Origin: Pseudomonas kribbensis
GTDB lineage: Bacteria; Pseudomonadota; Gammaproteobacteria; Pseudomonadales; Pseudomonadaceae
NCBI RefSeq assembly: GCF_003352185.1
Contig: NZ_CP029608.1
Location: 868,001-932,000, forward strand
DNA: 64,000 bases
Direction of reading: 5' to 3'
Shown here: positions 17,210 through 26,670 of the stretch, one piece after another
Position numbering within the stretch: the first letter of the stretch is position 1
How the letters are laid out: each line of letters starts with the position of its first letter
Translations under genes and position numbers: made by a program
The notes under the pieces: model-generated
The model's database searches: none
What the model saw: only the letters and a program-made list of their open reading frames with translations
What the model was told of the DNA's origin: nothing

Positions 17210-18234
17210 CTGTCGTTCGATACCCGGTGAGTCTGCCGAAACTCACCGGGCGGCATGCCGCGCCGGCTCTTGAACGTGCGGTGAAACGAGCGCGGTTCGG
17301 TGAAGCCCAGATACTGCGCAATGTCCTGAATCGGCAAGGTGCTGTTGAGCAGGTAATGCTCGGCCAGCTCCTGGCGCAAGTCATCGAGAATCTGTTGATA
17401 CGAGGTGCCGGCCTGATGCAACTGGCGTTGCAGCGTGCGCACGGACACCGCGAGATGCTCGGCCACTTGTTCCTTGCGCGGCAGACCTTCCTTGAGCAAC
17501 TGGCGCAGGATGCTTTTGACCCGCTGCTCCAGCGACGCATCCTCCAGCGTCGCCATCAGGCTCTGCGCGTGCTCTTCCAGCGTGCGCAGCAAATGCGCAT
17601 CGGCCTGACGCAGCGGTAACTGCAAATACGGTAACGGCACGATCAGCGCGGAATACGGCTGATCGAACAGCACCGGGCATTCGAAAAACTGTTCGTACTG
17701 TTCCAGCGTCGTGTCCGCCGGGCGTGAGTGCTCCAGCCACACGGCGGCCGGCGACAATTGGGTGTCGGCGATCCAGCGTGCGTATTGCAGCCAGGAGCCG
17801 AGCACGTTTTCCACCAGATGCCGGCGAATCCGCGGGCGTTCGAAGCGGCAGCTCCAGATCAGGTGCACGTGGCTGTCGTGCATCTCGGCGCGGCTGACGC
17901 CCATGTCGCCCACCAGTTTCTCGAACGGCATGATGCGGCTCATGGCGTCGCCCAGTGTTGCGCAGTTCATGGTGATGTAGCCCAGCACGCTCCAGGAATT
18001 GGGCAGCACGAAATTCGCCGCGTTGAGACCGAACAGCGGGTCGCCCGAGTGTTCGCAAAAGTAGTCGAGCAACCGTTCATGGGTTTCCCCCGGCAGGCGC
18101 AGGCTGTTGTCGCTCAACTGCTGCGCCTGCAACCCCGCCGCCGCCAACGCAGGCTCGATGGCCAGTCCCAGATGTTCGGCATGACGCAGGTACTTGAGCA
18201 GTGGCGGAACGGAGGTGAAGCCGAGCGATTGCAT
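17206..18234 (-). CDS. AraC-family transcriptional regulator
   Basis: 342 residues from ATG 18234 (good AAGGGA site on the minus strand). An N-terminal ligand domain of the Arabinose_bd/OruR-like type (residues ~20-205) is followed by a C-terminal double helix-turn-helix (HLAVSVRTLQRQLHQAGTSY and QDIAQYLGFTEPRSFHRTFK). It is divergent from the alkylglycerone-phosphate-synthase-like gene, with 211 bp between starts. It is therefore the likely activator of that cluster, with a lipid or glycerol derivative as possible inducer. Confidence 0.88.
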   Translation of the reverse strand: MQSLGFTSVPPLLKYLRHAEHLGLAIEPALAAAGLQAQQLSDNSLRLPGETHERLLDYFCEHSGDPLFGLNAANFVLPNSWSVLGYITMNCATLGDAMSRIMPFEKLVGDMGVSRAEMHDSHVHLIWSCRFERPRIRRHLVENVLGSWLQYARWIADTQLSPAAVWLEHSRPADTTLEQYEQFFECPVLFDQPYSALIVPLPYLQLPLRQADAHLLRTLEEHAQSLMATLEDASLEQRVKSILRQLLKEGLPRKEQVAEHLAVSVRTLQRQLHQAGTSYQQILDDLRQELAEHYLLNSTLPIQDIAQYLGFTEPRSFHRTFKSRRGMPPGEFRQTHRVSNDS

Positions 18235-18445
18235 GACCGTATTCCCTTGATCGAGGCCGCCACGGGCGGATGAGCGCCCTGAAAGGTAATTTGAATCCAC
18301 GACTAAAGTAAATGGCTGACGCTTGCGCGACGTTTGACTCAATTGGCTACTCGAACTGGCCGGATGCGACCGTGACACTTTCGGCCGGCTGACTAGTATG
18401 AGGGCCTGAAATCTCACTGATCAGACTGCACAGAAGGACACACGC

Positions 18446-20041
18446 ATGCGACGCTGGAACGGCTGGGGAGATGCAACCACGGTGGTCGAACTGCCGGCCC
18501 GGGGCGCAAGTTTTCTCCATGAGCGACTGGGGGAGGGACGCGCGCTGCCCGACGCGACGCTTGAAGCAGCGTTGGCCCGGGTGCCGGTCTCTCGGCTGGC
18601 GGAACACGCCTTGTACAGCATCGATGCCCATGACCGTCTGCTGCATGCCCGGGGCCAGAGCCTGCCGGACTGGCTGGCGTTGCGTGAAGGCGCGCTGGGT
18701 AACTATCCCGACGCCGTGGCATTCCCGGAAACCGCCGAACACATTCGCCAGTTGCTGGCGCTCGCCCAGGCGCAGGATCTGTGCCTGATTCCCTACGGCG
18801 GCGGCACGTCGGTGGCCGGGCACATCAACCCGCCGGACTCTGCGCGGCCGGTGGTGACGGTGTCCCTGGCGCGGATGAATCGTCTGCTCGACCTCGACGA
18901 ACAAAGCCTGCTGGCGACTTTCGGCCCCGGTGCCAGTGGTCCGCAGGTGGAAAGCCAATTGCGCGCCCGAGGCTACACGCTGGGGCACTTCCCACAGTCG
19001 TGGGAGCTGTCGACGCTGGGCGGTTGGGTGGCCAGCCGTTCCAGCGGCCAGCAGTCGTTGCGTTATGGGCGGATCGAGCAACTGTTCGCCGGCGGAACCC
19101 TGGAAACCTTTGCCGGGCCGCTACAGATTCCAACCTTCCCGGCCTCGGCGGCGGGTCCTGACTTGCGCGAAGTGGTACTGGGTTGCGAGGGGCGTTTCGG
19201 GATCATTTCCGAGGTCAAGGTGCGGGTCAGTGCGTTGCCGGCCGATGAGCGTTTCTACGGCGTGTTTCTGCCCAGCTGGAGCAAGGCGCTGCAAGCCATT
19301 CAGCAACTGGCCCAGGCGCGGGTGCCGCTGTCGATGCTGCGCTTGTCCAACGCGGTGGAAACCGAAACCCAACTTGCACTGGCCGGCCATCCGCAACAAA
19401 TCGCCTGGCTGGAAAAATACCTGAGCCTGCGCGGCGCCGGGCAAGGCAAATGCCTGCTGACTTTCGGCGTGACCGGCAATCGTAAGCAGAATGCGTTGTC
19501 CCTGAGCCAGGCCCGTCAGCATCTGAAGGCCTTCGGCGGGGTGTTCACCGGCACGCTGCTCGGCAAAAAGTGGGCGCAAAACCGCTTTCGCTTTCCGTAT
19601 CTGCGGGAGAACCTGTGGAACGCCGGTTATATGGTCGACACCCTGGAAACCGCCACCGACTGGAGCAACGTCGACAACCTGCTCAATCTCATCGAAAACA
19701 GCCTACGGGATGCCTTGGCGGCGGAAGGAGAGCGCGTGCACGTGTTCACCCATCTGTCCCACGTCTACGGCGAAGGTTCGAGCATCTACACCACTTACGT
19801 GTTTCGCCCGGCGGCGGACTATCCCGCGACGCTGACCCGCTGGAAGGCCCTCAAACACGCGGCCAGCCAGACCATCGTCGACAACCACGGCACCATCAGC
19901 CACCAGCACGGCGTGGGCAAGGATCACGCGCCGTACCTGCCGCGCGAAAAGGGCGCGCTGGCGATGGACACCCTGCAGGCGCTGAGCCGGCACTTCGACC
20001 CGGCCGGGCGCCTGAACCCCGGCACGCTGTTGCAGGAGTGA
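18446..20041 (+). CDS. FAD-binding oxidase of the alkylglycerone-phosphate synthase (AGPS) type
   Basis: 531-residue vanillyl-alcohol-oxidase-family flavoprotein. In eukaryotic AGPS this fold exchanges the acyl group of acyl-DHAP for a fatty alcohol to make the ether bond. PCMH FAD domain: IPYGGGTSVAGH (~residues 114-125), GYTLGHFPQSWELSTLGGW, ASRSSGQQSLRYGRIEQL and EVVLGCEGRFGIISE. The C-terminal cap has YGEGSSIYTTYVF and ISHQHGVGKDHAPYL. H486-Q487-H488 replaces the catalytic HHH of animal AGPS. A GlpD-like gene follows 5 bp later. D-lactate-dehydrogenase-like oxidases share the fold, but the central motifs fit AGPS better. Confidence 0.82.
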   Translation: MRRWNGWGDATTVVELPARGASFLHERLGEGRALPDATLEAALARVPVSRLAEHALYSIDAHDRLLHARGQSLPDWLALREGALGNYPDAVAFPETAEHIRQLLALAQAQDLCLIPYGGGTSVAGHINPPDSARPVVTVSLARMNRLLDLDEQSLLATFGPGASGPQVESQLRARGYTLGHFPQSWELSTLGGWVASRSSGQQSLRYGRIEQLFAGGTLETFAGPLQIPTFPASAAGPDLREVVLGCEGRFGIISEVKVRVSALPADERFYGVFLPSWSKALQAIQQLAQARVPLSMLRLSNAVETETQLALAGHPQQIAWLEKYLSLRGAGQGKCLLTFGVTGNRKQNALSLSQARQHLKAFGGVFTGTLLGKKWAQNRFRFPYLRENLWNAGYMVDTLETATDWSNVDNLLNLIENSLRDALAAEGERVHVFTHLSHVYGEGSSIYTTYVFRPAADYPATLTRWKALKHAASQTIVDNHGTISHQHGVGKDHAPYLPREKGALAMDTLQALSRHFDPAGRLNPGTLLQE

Positions 20042-20046
20042 CCGCC

Positions 20047-21642
20047 ATGAGCGCGGACTGGAACGCCGAATGGCGCGAGCAAGTCCTGCCGACGTTGGCG
20101 GGTGAAACCTGGGATCTGATCGTCATCGGCGGCGGTATCAGCGGCGCCGGCATCCTGCGCGAAGCCGCACGCCGTGGCTGGCGTTGCCTGTTGCTGGAGC
20201 AGCGTGATTTTGCCTGGGGCACGTCCAGTCGATCCTCGAAAATGGTCCATGGCGGTTTGCGCTATATCGCCAAGGGCCAGTGGCGGCTGACCCGGGATTC
20301 GGTGCGCGAACGCCAGCGCCTGCTCGACGAAGCGCCGGGGCTGGTGGAGCCGATGAGTTTCATGATGCCGCACTATCGCGGCGGCTTCCCCGGGCCTCGG
20401 GTGCTGGGTGGTTTGTTGTCGGTCTATGACGCATTGGCCGGGCGCCGGGATCATCGTTTCCATGATGCGCAGCAACTGCGTTATCTGGCGCCGGGCGTGA
20501 AAGAAAACGACCTGCTGGGCGGCACCTGTTTTGTCGATGCGCTGACCGATGACGCACGGCTGGTGATGCGCGTGTTGAGCGAAGCGCGGGCTGATGGCGC
20601 GGTGGTGCTCAACGGCATGCGCGTCGAACATCTGTTGCGGGAAAACGGGCGGGTAAGCGGAGTTCAGGTCGAGGATTGCGAGGCCGGTGCATCGCTGCAA
20701 CTGCGTTGTGGTGTGCTGGCGGTGGCTACCGGGGCCTGGGCCGAACGCTTGCGTCCACCCGAGGCGCCGCGCCAGTTGCGTCCGTTGCGCGGCAGTCATT
20801 TGCTGCTGCCGGGCTGGCGCTTGCCAGTGGCGCAGGCCTTTACGTTCATGCACGAGCAGGACCGGCGGCCGGTGTTCGTTTTCCCGTGGGAAGGCGCCAC
20901 GGTGGTGGGCACCACAGACCTCGATCATCGCGAGAATCTGGACCAGAGCGCGAGCATCAGCGGTGAAGAACTGGACTATCTGCTGGCCGCCTGCCGACAG
21001 CAGTTTCCCGGCGCTGAAGTGACAGCCGCCGACGTACTTTCGACCTGGTCCGGCGTGCGCCCGGTGGTGGGCAGTGCGGCGGGTGAGCATCAGGACAAAC
21101 CGTCGAACGAAACCCGTGAACATGTGCTGTGGCAGGAGCCGGGTTGCGTCACGTTGGCCGGCGGCAAACTCACGACGTTCCGTCCGCAAGCCATCGAGGT
21201 GCTCAAGGCCTGCGCCGACATGCTCGGCCGTTCTTTTGATGACGATGCCGCGCCGGTATTTGCCACCGTGCCGCCACTGACAATTCCGAGCCTTAGTCCT
21301 GGCCAGTGGCGGCGTCTGGCCGGACGGCATGGCCGGGACCTGCCGAGGCTGGCGCAATTGCTCGCCGAACTGGGCCATGAAACGGTCGGCGCCACCGACA
21401 CCTTGTGGGCCGAACTGGCCTTTGCCTGCGAAGCGGAAATGGTCCTGCACCTGGATGACCTGCTGCTGCGCCGCACCCGTCTCGGCCTGTTGCTGCCCCA
21501 TGGCGGCGCGGATTATTTCCCGGCCATTCGCCGACTCTGCCAGCCACGACTTGGCTGGGACGACGAACACTGGCAACAGGAACAGCAACGCTATCAGGCG
21601 TTATGGCAACGCCATCACGGCCTGCCGGAAATCGCGCAGTGA
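20047..21642 (+). CDS. GlpD-like FAD-dependent glycerol-3-phosphate dehydrogenase
   Basis: 531 residues from ATG 20047; a longer open frame extending left inside the preceding gene is a read-through. N-terminal FAD motif [15 protein letters not shown] (residues 26-40), [16 protein letters not shown] as in Glp[16 protein letters not shown], and late [14 protein letters not shown]. The usual reaction is oxidation of glycerol-3-phosphate to DHAP with transfer of electrons to quinone at the membrane. Location between AGPS-like and FGGY kinase genes suggests a substituted glycerol-3-phosphate, for example 1-alkyl-G3P, as substrate. Confidence 0.85.
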   Translation: MSADWNAEWREQVLPTLAGETWDLIVIGGGISGAGILREAARRGWRCLLLEQRDFAWGTSSRSSKMVHGGLRYIAKGQWRLTRDSVRERQRLLDEAPGLVEPMSFMMPHYRGGFPGPRVLGGLLSVYDALAGRRDHRFHDAQQLRYLAPGVKENDLLGGTCFVDALTDDARLVMRVLSEARADGAVVLNGMRVEHLLRENGRVSGVQVEDCEAGASLQLRCGVLAVATGAWAERLRPPEAPRQLRPLRGSHLLLPGWRLPVAQAFTFMHEQDRRPVFVFPWEGATVVGTTDLDHRENLDQSASISGEELDYLLAACRQQFPGAEVTAADVLSTWSGVRPVVGSAAGEHQDKPSNETREHVLWQEPGCVTLAGGKLTTFRPQAIEVLKACADMLGRSFDDDAAPVFATVPPLTIPSLSPGQWRRLAGRHGRDLPRLAQLLAELGHETVGATDTLWAELAFACEAEMVLHLDDLLLRRTRLGLLLPHGGADYFPAIRRLCQPRLGWDDEHWQQEQQRYQALWQRHHGLPEIAQ

Positions 21643-21662
21643 TGCCCCTCGAAGAGAGCTCC

Positions 21663-23231
21663 ATGGACAACCACCCGAACAAGCGTTACCTGCTGGCCAT
21701 CGACAATGGCACCCAGAGCGTGCGCGCGCTGCTCTTCGATTTGCAGGGCAATCTGCTCGGCAAGGGCAAGGTTGAATTGCAGGCCTATTACTCGACGCAA
21801 CCGGGCTGGGCCGAACAGGATCCGGAATATTACTGGGCGAAACTGGGCGAGGCCTGCCAGCAGGTGTGGGCGCAAACCGGTATCGATCGTTCGCAGATTG
21901 CCGGGGTTTCTCTCACGACCCAGCGCGGCACGGTGATCAATGTCGATGCTCAGGGCAAGCCGTTGCGCCCGGCGATTCTCTGGCTCGATCAGCGCCAGAG
22001 CCAAGTCGAAGGCGGGATCAAGGGGCCGTGGGGCTGGCTGTTCAAACTGGCCGGCGCGCAGGCCACGGTGGATTACTTTCGCGCCCAGGCCGAGGCCAAC
22101 TGGATCGCTCGCCATCAGCCTGATGTGTGGGCGGCGACCGACAAATTTCTGCTGCTCTCCGGGTTTCTCACGCATCGCCTGTGCGGGCGCTTCGTCGACT
22201 CTGTGGGCTGTTGCGTCGGATATCTGCCGTTCGACTTCAAACGTCTGCGCTGGGCCGCAACCCGTGACTGGAAATGGCAGGCGCTGGCGGTGCGTCCCGA
22301 GCAACTGCCGACCTTGCACAAACCCGGTGAAACCCTCGGCCACATAACCGCCGAAGCGAGTCTTCACACCGGCATTCCCGAAGGCGTGCCATTGATCGCG
22401 GCGGGGGCGGACAAGGCCTGTGAAGTGCTCGGTTCCGGTGTCGTCGATTCGGGTACGGTGTGCCTGTCTTACGGCACCACCGCGACCATCACCAGCACCC
22501 GTTCGCGCTATCTGGAAATCGTCCCGCTGATTCCGCCGTACCCGTCGGCGGTGCCGGATCAGTACAACTGCGAGGTGATGATTTATCGCGGCTACTGGAT
22601 GGTCAGCTGGTTCAAGAACGAGTTCGGCCTGCGGGAAATGCAGCAGGCCAAAGAGCAGGGCATCGAGCCCGAGCAACTGTTCGATGCGCTGGTCGAGGCG
22701 GTGCCGCCGGGCTCGATGGGATTGATGCTGCAGCCGTACTGGTCACCGGGCATTCGCGAACCGGGTGTCGAAGCCAAAGGCGCGATGATCGGCTTCGGCG
22801 ACGTGCACACCCGCGCGCATATCTACCGGGCAATCCTCGAAGGCCTGGCGTATGCCTTGCGCCAGGGCATGGAGAAAATCGAGAAGCGCTCGAAGATCTC
22901 CGTCACCCGTTTACGAGTGGCTGGCGGTGGCTCGCAAAGTGATGCGGCGATGCAACTGACGGCGAACATTTTCGGCCTGCCGGCGGAGCGTCCGCACGTC
23001 TATGAAGCGTCCGGTCTGGGGGCGGCGATTTGTTGTGCGGTGGGGCTGGGGTTGCACGCGGATTTCCCTTCGGCGATAGCGGCGATGACCCGGGTCGGCG
23101 CGGTGTTCCTGCCGCAACCCGAGGCGCAAAAGATCTATGAGCGCCTGTACAGGGACGTCTATCTGCGCATGTACCGACAGCTCAAGCCGTTGTACCAGAG
23201 CATTCGCAAGATCACTGGTTACCCGGCCTGA
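21663..23231 (+). CDS. FGGY-family carbohydrate/polyol kinase
   Basis: 522 residues from ATG 21663 (site GAAGAGAG); an alternative ATG overlapping the previous stop at 21642 would add seven residues. The N-terminal ATPase lobe has [18 protein letters not shown] and the FGGY signature region follows in [20 protein letters not shown]. The phosphate loop SYGTTATI and the C-terminal adenosine motif [14 protein letters not shown] are present. It would phosphorylate a polyol, possibly glycerol or an alkylglycerol given its partners. It ends the AGPS-GlpD-kinase operon, with 116 bp to the next gene. Confidence 0.85.
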   Translation: MDNHPNKRYLLAIDNGTQSVRALLFDLQGNLLGKGKVELQAYYSTQPGWAEQDPEYYWAKLGEACQQVWAQTGIDRSQIAGVSLTTQRGTVINVDAQGKPLRPAILWLDQRQSQVEGGIKGPWGWLFKLAGAQATVDYFRAQAEANWIARHQPDVWAATDKFLLLSGFLTHRLCGRFVDSVGCCVGYLPFDFKRLRWAATRDWKWQALAVRPEQLPTLHKPGETLGHITAEASLHTGIPEGVPLIAAGADKACEVLGSGVVDSGTVCLSYGTTATITSTRSRYLEIVPLIPPYPSAVPDQYNCEVMIYRGYWMVSWFKNEFGLREMQQAKEQGIEPEQLFDALVEAVPPGSMGLMLQPYWSPGIREPGVEAKGAMIGFGDVHTRAHIYRAILEGLAYALRQGMEKIEKRSKISVTRLRVAGGGSQSDAAMQLTANIFGLPAERPHVYEASGLGAAICCAVGLGLHADFPSAIAAMTRVGAVFLPQPEAQKIYERLYRDVYLRMYRQLKPLYQSIRKITGYPA

Positions 23232-23347
23232 GGGAACAGCGCACGTGGCGCTATCGGAGAACTTTTCTGGTGAGATCGGACAGTGTCAGGGGCGGGGTCG
23301 GTTGTTAGGCTCGATCCCCACGGCACACATAACAAGAACCAGAAGCA

Positions 23348-24634
23348 ATGAAGCTGATCTCCCTCCTGCTGCTTTGCGCAATGGCCCCCACGGCGTGGGG
23401 CTGGTCGAACCATACGGTGGGCAGCTACCTGGCGTTGCAGGATCTGCCGGCGTTGCGCGATGCGTCGCCCGTTGAAGTCGAACCGCTGGAACAGTTTCTC
23501 TCACAACAATACCCGGCCATCGTCGCGTTGCTCGATGAGCAGGAACGCTTCGCCCGTGAACACTTCAAGCAATACCCGCCGCGCCCTGACAACCTCAGGT
23601 TGCCCGCCGCGCCGAGCGACAATCTGCGCCACGACTTCCTCACTGCACTGCGGATCAATCCGCTGATCCATCTGGCGATGGTCATCCAGCCGTTGCCGGG
23701 CAAGGACCTGCCCGAGCGCGAGCATCTGCAAGCCGATCAGGTGATGGTCGAACAGACGCTTTCGCCGTGGAATCGCCAGCGGTTCATTCGCGTGGCCGAT
23801 CACGAAAAAGTCGCGCCCCTGGCCGTGTTGGCCAGCGCCGCCGATGAGCCGGACTACGGTCATGACATCAATCTGTTCAGCGACAACCCCGGTGAAGTCG
23901 CCGCGTTGTACGGCTTCGGTCCGCAGCCGTTTGGCGATGCACGCTTCCAGTACAGCTCCCAGGCACCGTTTCACATGGGCTTCTTCCATGAGAGCCCGGT
24001 GGTGTATGCGGCTGCCGGATTTCTCGAACGCAGCTGGCCGGACTGGCGCGCGTATCAATACATGGGGCTGGCGCGACTGGCGTTTGCCACGGGGCATTCC
24101 TACTGGGGTTATCGCTTTCTCGGCTGGGGCCTGCACCACGTTCAGGACCTGACCCAGCCGTATCACGCCAAGCCGTTGCCCGGCGTCGAACTGCCGAGCC
24201 TTCTGCTGCTGGAGGGCAAGGCGCTGGCCGGTTTTGCGGAAGACAAACAGGCGTCCATCGAACGGGTCGCGACCCGCCACATGGAAGTCGAGAAATACCA
24301 GTCGACCTGGCTGCGGCGCGTGCTGCGCGCCGGTCAGCCGCATCCGATGCTCGATGCTTACGCCAATCCCGCCGGGGACGCGCATTACCCGCCGTACTCC
24401 GTGGACTATTTGCGCGAAGTGGTGAGTGCCGAGTCGGTCGATGACTCCGCCGCCTTCGACGAAGCCATCGGCCAGTGGCTGGAAACGGCGCCGGTCACTA
24501 GCGACTTCAGTGCCGGCAATCAGTTGCAGCAAGAGAATTTCGACCATCCGGAGCTCAACCGGCAACTGCTCAAACTGCTCGGCCATTTCGGCGCCCATAG
24601 CCGGATTTATGTCAGCGCGGGACTGGCGCCTTGA
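23348..24634 (+). CDS. Secreted zinc-dependent phospholipase C / S1-P1 nuclease-like protein
   Basis: 428 residues with a signal peptide (residues 1-18, cleavage AWG|WS) that would leave Trp19 as mature N-terminus, the hallmark of the zinc phospholipase C and S1/P1 families, whose Trp1 binds zinc. The core motif LHHVQDLTQPYHA gives H263-x3-D267-x5-H273. This is the same spacing as H118/D122/H128 of Bacillus PLC and H116/D120/H126 of S1/P1. H250 in GHSYWGYRF may be a further ligand. It probably cleaves a phosphodiester, plausibly of a phospholipid, in the periplasm or outside. Followed by DUF1302 and DUF1329 genes. Confidence 0.7.
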   Translation: MKLISLLLLCAMAPTAWGWSNHTVGSYLALQDLPALRDASPVEVEPLEQFLSQQYPAIVALLDEQERFAREHFKQYPPRPDNLRLPAAPSDNLRHDFLTALRINPLIHLAMVIQPLPGKDLPEREHLQADQVMVEQTLSPWNRQRFIRVADHEKVAPLAVLASAADEPDYGHDINLFSDNPGEVAALYGFGPQPFGDARFQYSSQAPFHMGFFHESPVVYAAAGFLERSWPDWRAYQYMGLARLAFATGHSYWGYRFLGWGLHHVQDLTQPYHAKPLPGVELPSLLLLEGKALAGFAEDKQASIERVATRHMEVEKYQSTWLRRVLRAGQPHPMLDAYANPAGDAHYPPYSVDYLREVVSAESVDDSAAFDEAIGQWLETAPVTSDFSAGNQLQQENFDHPELNRQLLKLLGHFGAHSRIYVSAGLAP

Positions 24635-24679
24635 GCATCGCGGCAACACACAACAATAAGAACAGGGAAGGAGGAACAG

Positions 24680-26638
24680 ATGATCAACACTCGATTGCGC
24701 CTGTCTGGCGTAGCGCTCCCCGGTGTCGGTTTGGCAGGGCTGCTGCAACTCTGCGCAGTCGATGCGGTGCAGGCCGCCGAGTTCAGCGTGCTGGACAATC
24801 AGGTCACCGGCTCACTCGACACGACTCTGTCCTATGGCCGCTTGTGGCGGGTTCAGGGCCGGGACAAGAACAACGATGACGTCAACACCAACGACGGCAA
24901 TCGCAATTTCGACACCGGGCTGGTTTCCGAGGTGTACAAGATCACTTCGGAGCTGGAGGCCAACTACCAGAACTACGGGATGTTCCTGCGCGGCACGGCG
25001 TTCTACGACACCCAGTTGATGGACAAGCGCAACGACTACTACCACAACAACAGCCCGTCGCAGCCGAGCCAGAGTTATCCCCAGGACGACCGTTTCACCA
25101 GCCAGACCCGCGACATCGCCGGCAGCCGGATCGAGATGCTTGACGCCTACGTTCACGGCAGTTGGGACGTTGCGCAAATGCCGGTGACGGCGCGGGTAGG
25201 GCGTCAGGTGTTCAACTGGGGCGAGGGGATTTTCTATCGCGGCGGGATCAACACCACCAACCCGGTGGACGCCGCCAAGTACCGCTTGCCCGGTGCCGAG
25301 GTCAAGGAAGTGCTGATGCCGGTGGAGGCGGTCAGCTTCAACATCGGCCTGACCGACAGCCTGACGATGGAGAGCTTCTACCAGACCAACTGGAAGGAAA
25401 CCCGCATCGACCCGGTCGGCACCTTCTACTCGCAGACCGATCTGTTCGCCGACGGCGGCAACACCGCTTACAACAACTTCAGCGGCACTGCCCTCGATAC
25501 ACCGGTGCCGGGGTTCGGCAATGTCATCGGCCTGTACAGCGCACTGGGCAACAACCCGATGCTGGGCCCGGCGTTGAAATCCACCGGCCTCTACGCCAAC
25601 GGCGTGACCCCGGCCTACGGCAACACCCTGAAAGTGGCGTCCATCGGCAAGGACTACAACGCACGCAACGACGGCCAGTTCGGCTTTGCCTTTCGCTACA
25701 TCGCCGAAGAACTCAACAGCACCGAGTTCGGCCTGTACATGGTCAACTACCACGCCAAGGAACCGACCATTGCCGCCGACCTCGGTGGCTACAAGGGCAT
25801 CGACATGAATGCCCTGACCAACATGCTTTCCAGTGTCGCCGGCAGTCAGGCCGGGGCCCTGGCCAACGGGCTGGCGACTGCCGATGTGATGGGCAACATC
25901 CAGGCTCATCGGCGGTATGCCGAAGACATCCGCATGTACGGTTTCAGCTTCAACACCACGCTGGGCAATGCCTCGGTATTCGGTGAGCTGGCCTATCGAC
26001 CGAACCTGCCCATCGGCATCGCGGCCACCAACGATTTGATCGGCGATCTGGCCAACGGCGCTGCGGCGGCGGTGTCCGGCAAGGCCATCAACGTCGGCGG
26101 GCAAATGGTCACCCTCGACAGCCAGATCAACAACGCCGAGCGCGTCGAAGCGTTCAACACGTCGTTGGGCAGCATCTACAACTTCGGCCCGACGCTGTCG
26201 TTCGACTCGATGTTCGGCATCTTCGAACTGGCCTCCGAGCACCTGCGCGGCAGCAGCCTGCAATACACCGCCTACGACGGCAGCACCCGTTACTACGCCG
26301 GCACCGGCAACACTTCGTACGTGTCCGGCGGCGATCGCGACGATCAGGTCAACCGCAATTCCTACAGCTACACGGTGATGTTCAACGGCACCTGGAACGA
26401 TGTCTACGCCGGGATCAACGTCTCGCCTTACGTCGTCTACAAGGACGACTTCAAGGGCAACAGCTACCAGGCCGGCAACGCCATCGACGGGCGCAAGGCG
26501 TACACGCTGGGGGTCAAGGCCAACTACCAGAACAAGCTCGAAGCCGAACTGCAGTACACCGAGTTCTGGGGCGGCGGGCAGAACAACGGCATTCGCGACC
26601 GCGACAACGTCGGGTTCAACCTCAAGTATTTCTTGTGA
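24680..26638 (+). CDS. DUF1302 outer-membrane-type protein
   Basis: 652 residues with a signal peptide (cleavage near VQAAEF). Aromatic, Gly/Asn-rich amphipathic strands follow, including GRQVFNWGEGIFYRGGINT and a terminal GVKANYQNKLEAELQYTEFW ending in phenylalanine-leucine, as in beta-barrels. DUF1302 genes usually sit with DUF1329 genes in clusters for uptake or breakdown of hydrophobic compounds. The ATG follows a strong GGGAAGGAGG site, 45 bp after the PLC-like gene. Inferred role: passage of a hydrophobic substrate across the outer membrane. Confidence 0.85.
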   Translation: MINTRLRLSGVALPGVGLAGLLQLCAVDAVQAAEFSVLDNQVTGSLDTTLSYGRLWRVQGRDKNNDDVNTNDGNRNFDTGLVSEVYKITSELEANYQNYGMFLRGTAFYDTQLMDKRNDYYHNNSPSQPSQSYPQDDRFTSQTRDIAGSRIEMLDAYVHGSWDVAQMPVTARVGRQVFNWGEGIFYRGGINTTNPVDAAKYRLPGAEVKEVLMPVEAVSFNIGLTDSLTMESFYQTNWKETRIDPVGTFYSQTDLFADGGNTAYNNFSGTALDTPVPGFGNVIGLYSALGNNPMLGPALKSTGLYANGVTPAYGNTLKVASIGKDYNARNDGQFGFAFRYIAEELNSTEFGLYMVNYHAKEPTIAADLGGYKGIDMNALTNMLSSVAGSQAGALANGLATADVMGNIQAHRRYAEDIRMYGFSFNTTLGNASVFGELAYRPNLPIGIAATNDLIGDLANGAAAAVSGKAINVGGQMVTLDSQINNAERVEAFNTSLGSIYNFGPTLSFDSMFGIFELASEHLRGSSLQYTAYDGSTRYYAGTGNTSYVSGGDRDDQVNRNSYSYTVMFNGTWNDVYAGINVSPYVVYKDDFKGNSYQAGNAIDGRKAYTLGVKANYQNKLEAELQYTEFWGGGQNNGIRDRDNVGFNLKYFL

Positions 26639-26670
26639 GTCCACAGGTTTTTTGAATTCGGAGAACGAAC

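Noticed and set aside
19570..20046. Long N-terminal extension of the GlpD-like protein inside the AGPS-like gene
   Set aside because: Out-of-frame read-through of the upstream gene; the true start at 20047 gives the normal FAD-binding N-terminus.
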